Assembly: GCF_043194295.1 (NCBI RefSeq)
Contig: NZ_JBAFVK010000004.1
Reading direction: 5' to 3' (one strand)
Length of the DNA: 64,000 nucleotides
Origin: Xanthobacter autotrophicus
GTDB taxonomy: Bacteria > Pseudomonadota > Alphaproteobacteria > Rhizobiales > Xanthobacteraceae
Made by a program: the position numbers and the translations under genes. The notes beneath the pieces are model-generated. The model was not told the origin of the DNA. It made no database searches and saw nothing but the letters and a program-made list of their open reading frames with translations. The first letter of the stretch is position 1, and the number at the start of each line of letters is the position of its first letter. Shown one piece after another: positions 58,134-64,000 of the stretch.

Positions 58134-59282
58134 ATGGATCCGATCTCCTCGACCGAGGCGCTGGCAGCGGCCTGCGAACGCCTCGCCCGCCACCCTTTCG
58201 TCACCGTCGACACGGAATTCCTAAGGGAAACCACGTTCTGGCCGAAGCTCTGCGTGGTGCAGGTCGCCTCGCCGGAGGAGGCCGTTCTCATCGACGCGCT
58301 GGCGGACGGGCTCGATCTCGCCCCCTTCTACCGACTCATGGCCAATGAGCGGGTCATGAAGGTGTTCCACGCCGGCCGGCAGGACATCGAGATCATCTGG
58401 CACCAGGCCCGACTCATCCCGCACCCGGTGTTCGACACCCAGGTGGCGGCAATGGTGCTGGGATATGGTGACAGCATCTCCTATGACCAGTTGGTGCAGC
58501 GCGTCACGGGCCATGCCCTCGACAAGTCGTCGCGCTTCACCGACTGGTCGCGTCGGCCGCTGAGCCAGGCGCAGATCGTCTATGCCGTCGCCGACGTGAC
58601 CCATCTGCGCGACATCTACATCAAGCTGACCACGGACCTGGAGGCGCGCGGCCGGGCGGAGTGGGTGGGCGAGGAGATGCACGTCCTCACCTCTCCCGCC
58701 ACCTACGAGCAGCACCCGGACAGCGCCTGGGAACGACTGAAGTCCCGCGTGCGCAAGCCGCGCGAGTTGGCCGTGCTGGTGGAGGTGGCCGCCTGGCGTG
58801 AGCGCGAGGCCCAGACCCGCGACCTGCCCCGCGGCCGCGTCATCAAGGACGAGGTGATCGGCGAGATCGCTGTGCAGCAGCCGCAGACGCCGGAAAAGCT
58901 GTCCGAGCTGCGCTCCCTGCCCAAGGGCTTCGAGCGTTCGCGCTATGGCGAGGCGGTGCTGGAAGCGGTGCGGCGGGGTGTCGCCCGCGACCCCAAGACC
59001 CTGCCCCGCATCGAACGCGACAAGCCCTTGCCCAACGGCGCCAGCGCCACGGTGGAGCTGCTGAAGGTGCTGCTGCGCATGACGGCGGAGCAGAACGCGG
59101 TGGCCGCCAAGGTGATCGCCACCACGGAGGACCTGGAGCGCATCGCGGTCAGCGACGAAGCCGACGTGCAGGCGCTGAAGGGCTGGCGTCGCGAGTTGTT
59201 CGGCGAGCGCGCGCTGGCGCTGAAGGCTGGCCGACTGGCTCTGGCCGTGGACCACGGCCGGGTGATCGCGGTGGAGAAATAG
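58134..59282 (+). CDS. rnd: Ribonuclease D
   Basis: A 382-residue 3'-to-5' exoribonuclease for tRNA 3' processing. The DEDDy residues are visible: Asp26 and Glu28 in FVTVDTEFLRE, Asp84 in HAGRQDIEIIW, Tyr150 and Asp154 in YAVADVTHLRD. An HRDC domain follows (LAVLVEVAAWREREAQTRDLPRGRVI) and a second helical repeat. ATG 58134 has a weak ribosome-binding site. It begins 55 bases after the EAL gene and may share its promoter. Confidence 0.93.
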   Translation: MDPISSTEALAAACERLARHPFVTVDTEFLRETTFWPKLCVVQVASPEEAVLIDALADGLDLAPFYRLMANERVMKVFHAGRQDIEIIWHQARLIPHPVFDTQVAAMVLGYGDSISYDQLVQRVTGHALDKSSRFTDWSRRPLSQAQIVYAVADVTHLRDIYIKLTTDLEARGRAEWVGEEMHVLTSPATYEQHPDSAWERLKSRVRKPRELAVLVEVAAWREREAQTRDLPRGRVIKDEVIGEIAVQQPQTPEKLSELRSLPKGFERSRYGEAVLEAVRRGVARDPKTLPRIERDKPLPNGASATVELLKVLLRMTAEQNAVAAKVIATTEDLERIAVSDEADVQALKGWRRELFGERALALKAGRLALAVDHGRVIAVEK

Positions 59283-59433
59283 CTCCTGCACCTCCCCTCA
59301 CCCGGGACCAGGGTCGTCTGAGTTTAAAGAGTGAGCCGTCAGTCCCCTCGCCCGCTTGCGGGGGAGAGGTGGGGGCGAGGCCGCGTGTCCGTAACGACGG
59401 CTCGAAGGAAAAGGCACCGCAGCCCCCTCCCCG

Positions 59434-59457
59434 CCCTCCCCCGCACGGGGGAGAGGG
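59434..59457. repeat. Family C hairpin before ftsK 3' end
   Basis: Arms CCCTCCCCCG and CGGGGGAGAGGG around CA, close to the copy at 36633-36656. A related CCCGC/GCGGG hairpin lies at 59344-59375. Both are in the convergent rnd/ftsK gap and may act as terminators. Confidence 0.6.
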
Positions 59458-59504
59458 TTCCCAGTGGGTCCCGCCGGAGCCGCCGACGTTCAACCGGCCT
59501 TGTG

Positions 59505-62500
59505 TCACCCCGGCCGGGAGAAGGTCAGGATCTCGCGCTTGCCGGCATGGTTGGCCGGGCCGACGATGCCTTCCGTCTCCATGCGCTCCATGAGGCTCGC
59601 GGCCTTGTTGTAGCCCACCTGAAGCCGCCGCTGGATGTAAGACGTGGACGCCTTGCGGTCGCGCATGACGATGGCAACGGCCTGATCGTAGAGATCGCCC
59701 CCCGCCTCGCCGAGGCTGGAGCGGTCGAACACCGCGTCATCCTCGTCGTCCACCTCGGCGTCCTCGTCCAGGATCACGGCATCCAGATAGTCCGGTCCGC
59801 CCTGGGCCTTGAGAAAGCCCACCACCTTCTCCACCTCGCCGTCGGACACGAACGGCCCGTGGACGCGGGTGATGCGCCCGCCGCCGGCCATGAACAGCAT
59901 GTCGCCCTGCCCCAACAGCGTCTCCGCGCCCATCTCGCCGAGGATGGTGCGGCTGTCGATCTTGCTCGTGACCTGGAACGAGATGCGGGTGGGGAAATTG
60001 GCCTTGATGGTGCCGGTGATCACATCCACCGAGGGGCGCTGCGTCGCCATCACCAGATGGATGCCCGCCGCGCGGGCCATCTGGGCGAGGCGCTGGATGG
60101 CGCCCTCGATCTCCTTGCCCGCCACCATCATCAGGTCGGCCATCTCGTCCACGATGACGACGATGTAGGGCAAGGGGGTGAGGTCCATGTCCTGTTCCTC
60201 GAACAGGCTTTCCCCGGTCTCCTTGTCGAAGCCCACCTGCACGCTGCGGGTGATGACCTCGCCCTTCTCCGCCGCCTCCTTCACGCGGGCGTTGAAGCCG
60301 TCGATGTTGCGCACCGCGAGGCGGCTCATCTTCTTGTAGCGCTCCTCCATCTCCTTCACCGCCCATTTGAGGGCGATGATCGCCTTCTTGGGGTCGGTGA
60401 CGACGGGGGTGAGCAGGTGCGGGATGCCCTCGTAGACGGAGAGTTCCAGCATCTTGGGGTCGATCATGATGAGCCGGCAGGCATCCGGCGTGTGCCGGTA
60501 GAGCAGGCTCAGGATCATGGTGTTGATGGCCACCGACTTGCCCGAGCCGGTGGTGCCGGCCACCAGCAGGTGGGGCATGCGGGCAAGGTCGGCGATCACC
60601 GGCACGCCGCCGATGGTCTTGCCGAGGCACAGGCCGAGCTTGGGATGGGTCTCCACGAATTCGTGGCTGGAGAGAAGCTCGCGCAGCCACACGGTATCAC
60701 GCCGCCGGTTGGGCAGCTCGATGCCGATGACGTTGCGTCCCTCCACCACCGCCACGCGGGCCGACACGGCGCTCATGGAGCGGGCGATATCCGGCGACAG
60801 GCCGATGACGCGGGAGGACTTCACCCCCGGCGCCGGCTCGAACTCGTAGAGGGTGACCACGGGGCCGGGATTGGCGTCGATGACCTCGCCGCGCACACCA
60901 AAATCGCGCAGCACCTGCTGGAGCATGGTCGAGGACTGGTCGAGGAATTCCTCGGACATCTCATAGTCCGGCTCCACCACCGGCGGCTCGCGCAGCAGGT
61001 CGAGGGGCGGCAGGTCGTAGAAACCGGCGCGGTCGGGCACGTCCTCGTCCGGCGCGATGGCCGGGGCGGCGACAACGGGGGCCGGAAGGGTGGCGTGCGC
61101 TTCCGGCGCGGCGATTACAGGGGCCGAGGCTAACGGCGCGAAGCCGAGCGGCGTCACCGCGCCGAGGAAATGGGCGGTGATGCTCTGCTGGTAAGGCCGC
61201 CAGAGCGCGGGCCCCGGCTCCGTCAAGATCGGCAGGCCGGAGAGAGTTGAAGCCGCGGCGAGGGGTTCGCCGGCGTCGGCTTCATCAGCGACCTCTGCGT
61301 CGTCGGCGAGGAGCAGGTCCTCGTCCTCGTCTTCGTCCTCGTAAGCGTCCCCATCTTCATCGCTGTCGCAGGCGTCGGCCTCTTCGTCCTCGGCCTTGTC
61401 TTCAGCAGCGTCGGCGTCCGAGACGAGAAGGAGTTCGCCGACCTCGGCGTCGATGGCGACCTCTTCATCGGCCGCATCGTCTTCGGCCCCGAGGTCGGCG
61501 GCCCCGGCATCGTCCTCGACCTCTTCGCCATCAGCGGCGAGGTTCTCCTCGCCCTCCGCCTCCGCAATGAGGTCGGTCGCGTCGATCAACTCGTCGTCGG
61601 CGCACCCGTCCCCGGCGTCCGAATCGGCATCTGCCTCGCTCTCGACCAGCGTGTCGGTAAGGGCCACGTCCTCAACGACAGTCGCATCCAGTGCCTCCGC
61701 CCGAATCCCGCCTTCGGACGGTGCGAGATCCTGCTCGTCGGCAGGAGCGGGGGGCACGGCGGCGCGGCCGAGGACGAGAAGGCGTGCCAGAGCCTCGAAA
61801 TGGGGCGGCAGATCAGCGTCGGGCTCCGCGATCCCGATCTCCGGCTCTTCGCCCGACAGGTCGGGCGACGCGTTCCGATCCTGGAACAGCGCCGCGATGG
61901 CCTCGTCACCAGCGAGCGTGCCTTGCTCGAACATGTCTTGGTCGGACCTGTTTTGGTCGGAGCTGTCTTGAACCTCGAGCGCATCCTGCATGGGGAAGCA
62001 TGGCGGCTCTGGCTGAGACGCCTGTATCGCGCATTCCTCCATGGGCGCAGCCGGGGCGCCGTCCCAGGCCCAGCTCACAGCATCATCGGGGGCGATGGGC
62101 GTCCCCTCCTCCATAGGCTGCTCCGCCTCGAAGGCTTCGGGCGCAAAGCCAAAGGCTTCGTCCACAGGCTCATGCGGCAGTTCAGCCACGATGGCCGGCG
62201 GCGGAGCGCGCGACGGCGCGACCTCCGCAGCTACCGGTGCGGCCATCAAGTCATCGGCCGGGTCCAGCACGAAACGCCAGTTACGGCTCGAAATCTCCGG
62301 CGCGGGGGCGGTCTGCGACTCGCCCAGCAGCGAAACATGGTCCGCGACGCCGGCAATACCCGACGGCTCATGCAAGGCCTCCGCCTCGCGCGGACGCAGG
62401 AAATGGTCCGGCGTGCGGGTGAAGCGGGTGTTTGCATCGAGGGTGAAGGGCCGCAGCCAGCTCGGAATCAGCTCCAGGTCGATCCAGCTGTGCGTGAGCG

Positions 62501-62663
62501 AAGCGGCAGGCGTTTCGACCGGCGGATGATACTCCGGCGCGAAGGCACCGAGGGATGGCGTGACGTTGCGGCCGCCCGGGTAGGCGGACGGCGGAGCATC
62601 GTCCGCCTCCTCGTAATAGGAAGGAAACTCAAGGGGTCTGGGAGGACGGTTGAAAGAAGACAT
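59505..62663 (-). CDS. ftsK: FtsK/SpoIIIE-type DNA translocase without N-terminal membrane domain
   Basis: A 1052-residue motor. Residues 1-570 are a hydrophilic region, strongly acidic at about 350-465 (Glu/Asp/Ala runs), with no transmembrane segments. The motor has Walker A near 700 (GTTGSGKSVAIN), VVIVDEMADLMM as Walker B, and ATQRPSVDVITGTIKANFP. The last 65 residues form the winged-helix gamma domain that reads KOPS (RRLQVGYNKAASLMERME). Standard FtsK has four membrane helices, so a partner or a second, membrane-bound FtsK is expected elsewhere. No upstream ORF supplies the helices. Confidence 0.88.
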   Translation of the reverse strand: MSSFNRPPRPLEFPSYYEEADDAPPSAYPGGRNVTPSLGAFAPEYHPPVETPAASLTHSWIDLELIPSWLRPFTLDANTRFTRTPDHFLRPREAEALHEPSGIAGVADHVSLLGESQTAPAPEISSRNWRFVLDPADDLMAAPVAAEVAPSRAPPPAIVAELPHEPVDEAFGFAPEAFEAEQPMEEGTPIAPDDAVSWAWDGAPAAPMEECAIQASQPEPPCFPMQDALEVQDSSDQNRSDQDMFEQGTLAGDEAIAALFQDRNASPDLSGEEPEIGIAEPDADLPPHFEALARLLVLGRAAVPPAPADEQDLAPSEGGIRAEALDATVVEDVALTDTLVESEADADSDAGDGCADDELIDATDLIAEAEGEENLAADGEEVEDDAGAADLGAEDDAADEEVAIDAEVGELLLVSDADAAEDKAEDEEADACDSDEDGDAYEDEDEDEDLLLADDAEVADEADAGEPLAAASTLSGLPILTEPGPALWRPYQQSITAHFLGAVTPLGFAPLASAPVIAAPEAHATLPAPVVAAPAIAPDEDVPDRAGFYDLPPLDLLREPPVVEPDYEMSEEFLDQSSTMLQQVLRDFGVRGEVIDANPGPVVTLYEFEPAPGVKSSRVIGLSPDIARSMSAVSARVAVVEGRNVIGIELPNRRRDTVWLRELLSSHEFVETHPKLGLCLGKTIGGVPVIADLARMPHLLVAGTTGSGKSVAINTMILSLLYRHTPDACRLIMIDPKMLELSVYEGIPHLLTPVVTDPKKAIIALKWAVKEMEERYKKMSRLAVRNIDGFNARVKEAAEKGEVITRSVQVGFDKETGESLFEEQDMDLTPLPYIVVIVDEMADLMMVAGKEIEGAIQRLAQMARAAGIHLVMATQRPSVDVITGTIKANFPTRISFQVTSKIDSRTILGEMGAETLLGQGDMLFMAGGGRITRVHGPFVSDGEVEKVVGFLKAQGGPDYLDAVILDEDAEVDDEDDAVFDRSSLGEAGGDLYDQAVAIVMRDRKASTSYIQRRLQVGYNKAASLMERMETEGIVGPANHAGKREILTFSRPG

Positions 62664-62923
62664 GCTGATCCGTAGCCCGCAGCACCGGCGCCGTTCCCAA
62701 GGCTTAGAGCCCCCGCGTTAAGGGGACGTTTGCACCCCCGCTAAGCGGTTTTATATTACCTTAGCCTGTGGATGGCCGGAATAGTCCTGCGCGAAGGGGA
62801 AAGCCCTCGGGACGGCATGCTCCGACGTGCCGGGCACGGCGCCATGACCCATCAGGATGGTGCGGGTTTCGCTCGGGTGCGGCTGCCTGTCGCGGATGAC
62901 GACGGCGTCACACGATGCGCGCC

Positions 62924-63631
62924 TCACAGGGCGTCGCGCAGGCCCTTCACGAAGCTCGACAGGCCGGTCAGGCGCCGCCGCTTCAGCCGCTCCGCCTGCA
63001 GGATGGCGGTGAGCTTGACGAGGCTGTCGTCCACCTCGTGGTTGATGATGATGTAGTCGTATTCGGTGTAGTGGCTGATCTCGTCGGAGGCCTTGGCCAT
63101 GCGCTGGTGCACCACCTCTTCCGAATCCTGCGCGCGGGAGCGCAGGCGCTGCTCCAGGTCGGCGGCGGTGGGCGGCAGCAGGAACACCTTCACCAGGTCC
63201 TGCTGGGCGGTCTCGCCCAGTTGCTGGGTACCCTGCCAGTCGATGTCGAACAGCACGTCCCGGCCGGCGGACAGAGCGAGTTCCACGGCCGGTCGCGGCG
63301 TCCCGTAGAGATTGTCGAACACCACGGCGTGTTCCAGCAGCTCGCCCTCATCCCGCATGCGGTGGAAGGTGGGCACGTCGACGAAATAATAGTCCTTGCC
63401 GTCCACCTCGCCCGGCCGGGGCGGGCGCGTGGTGACGGAGACGGACATGGTGATTCGATCGTCGCTCGCCAGCAGCTTGCGCGACAGGGTGGTCTTGCCC
63501 GCCCCCGAGGGCGAGGACAGCACCAGCATCAGCCCACGCCGCGCCAGTATGCCTGCGCCCGGTTTCCAGCCCGGCAGCGCGAAGTGCGACGACACGGAAG
63601 AGGCGGATTGCGGCATGGGTTGGGGCTTCAC
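62924..63631 (-). CDS. gmk: Guanylate kinase
   Basis: A 235-residue enzyme phosphorylating GMP to GDP. The P-loop is SSPSGAGKTTLSRKLL; the GMP-binding part has VSVTTRPPRPGEVDGKDYYFV and DEGELLEHAVVFDNLYGTP. The lid and end are standard. A GTG start at 63631 overlaps the stop of the yicC-like gene (GTGA), giving coupling; ATG 63616 would trim five residues. The 260 bases between this gene and ftsK contain only an AT-rich promoter-like stretch and an inverted repeat (GCTAAG/CTTAGC) at 62740-62765. Confidence 0.93.
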   Translation of the reverse strand: MKPQPMPQSASSVSSHFALPGWKPGAGILARRGLMLVLSSPSGAGKTTLSRKLLASDDRITMSVSVTTRPPRPGEVDGKDYYFVDVPTFHRMRDEGELLEHAVVFDNLYGTPRPAVELALSAGRDVLFDIDWQGTQQLGETAQQDLVKVFLLPPTAADLEQRLRSRAQDSEEVVHQRMAKASDEISHYTEYDYIIINHEVDDSLVKLTAILQAERLKRRRLTGLSSFVKGLRDAL

Positions 63632-64000
63632 TCGAGGTTCTGGATCTGCTCGCGGAACTGGTCCACCAGCAGCTTGAGGTCAAGCCCGATCTGCGTCAGC
63701 GCCACGGAATTGGACTTGGAGCACAGGGTGTTTGCCTCGCGGTTGAACTCCTGGGCGAGGAAATCGAGCCGCCGGCCGGCCGGACCGCCGGTGTGCAGCA
63801 GATCGCGCGCAGCGGCGATATGGGCACCGAGCCGGTCCAGTTCCTCGCGCACGTCCGCCTTGGTGACGGCGAGCACCGCCTCCTGGTGCAGGCGGTCGGG
63901 ATCGAGAGTAGCGGCCTCCATCAGCACCCGCACCTGCTCGGCGATGCGGGCCTTGATCGCCTCGACGCCACGCTCCGGCAGGCGCTCGGCACGCACCAGC
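63628..64000 (-). CDS. YicC family endoribonuclease-like protein, C-terminal part (5' end outside window)
   Basis: The frame runs off the window's right edge. The visible 124 residues contain RLHQEAVLAVTKADVREELDRLGAHIAA and GRRLDFLAQEFNREANTLCSKSNSVALTQIGLDLKLLVDQFREQIQNLE, the conserved YicC/DUF1732 C-terminus. YicC proteins have been linked to RNA turnover and stationary-phase fitness, and commonly precede gmk as here. The stop overlaps the gmk start. Confidence 0.92.
   Translation of the reverse strand, partial: LVRAERLPERGVEAIKARIAEQVRVLMEAATLDPDRLHQEAVLAVTKADVREELDRLGAHIAAARDLLHTGGPAGRRLDFLAQEFNREANTLCSKSNSVALTQIGLDLKLLVDQFREQIQNLE

Noticed and set aside
59331..61133. 600-residue plus-strand ORF opposite ftsK
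   Set aside because: His/Gly/Asp-rich shadow of the FtsK motor region.
62738..62765. CCGCTAAGCGG followed by TTTTATATT as a terminator upstream of ftsK
   Set aside because: The stem would be only three pairs around a usable loop; the stretch is more likely AT-rich promoter DNA.

Overview
The window is about 64 kb of GC-rich DNA from an alphaproteobacterium. Housekeeping genes (aspS, gmk, a YicC-family gene, maeB, rnd, ftsK), a FeuP/FeuQ-like two-component pair, dense short intergenic palindromes and a Rhodobacter-type gene transfer agent (GTA) cluster point to Hyphomicrobiales. The mix with methylated-amine metabolism would suit a Xanthobacteraceae-like methylotroph (inference). No rRNA, tRNA, CRISPR array, transposase or integrase was seen.

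Layout. 1-2.0 kb: end of an imelysin gene and its DUF1513 partner. 2.2-6.3 kb: FMN reductase, queE-queD (queuosine), a lipoprotein hydrolase and a ring-cleaving-type dioxygenase. 6.3-17.8 kb: a methylated-amine island. It has a GcvT-like protein transcribed leftward, and rightward an acyl-CoA-dehydrogenase-fold flavoprotein, a flavin reductase, a Tdm-like TMAO demethylase, an APC permease, DmmA, DmmB, DmmC and a universal stress protein. The predicted route is TMAO to dimethylamine (Tdm), then dimethylamine to methylamine (DmmABC), with formaldehyde passed to tetrahydrofolate. No FMO-type trimethylamine monooxygenase is present. The flavoprotein, which lacks the dehydrogenase catalytic Glu, plus the adjacent reductase may fill that role. 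17.9-20.6 kb: a surface-antigen lipoprotein and the two-component system.

20.9-46.1 kb: a complete GTA-like structural cluster on the minus strand, in canonical order: small terminase-like, TerL, portal, g3.5-like, protease, capsid, connectors, tail tube, chaperones, tape measure, distal tail, hub, NlpC/P60, TIM-barrel host-specificity protein and DUF2793. A beta-helix fibre and a lysis cassette (GH108 endolysin, Rz-like, nested Rz1-like) lie downstream of it. Unusually, the cluster is interrupted by cargo. Plus-strand insertions are an Ala/Lys/Pro histone-H1-like gene, a trypsin plus lytic transglycosylase pair, and two small secreted proteins. Minus-strand insertions are a GIY-YIG nuclease and an HPP membrane protein followed by a strong terminator. 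Three families of palindromic repeats sit at several of these seams. With no integrase, repressor or replication genes, it looks like a domesticated GTA or GTA-like remnant rather than an active prophage.

46.3-64 kb: a PAS-GGDEF diguanylate cyclase, an exported chorismate-lyase-like protein, malic enzyme, a large envelope protein of unknown function, a DUF2059 protein, aspS, a Cache-GGDEF-EAL protein, rnd, an FtsK translocase without its own membrane domain, gmk and a YicC-family gene running off the edge. Starts were chosen by eye from ribosome-binding sites, overlaps and signal peptides. Families were recognised from motifs and memory, not from a search.
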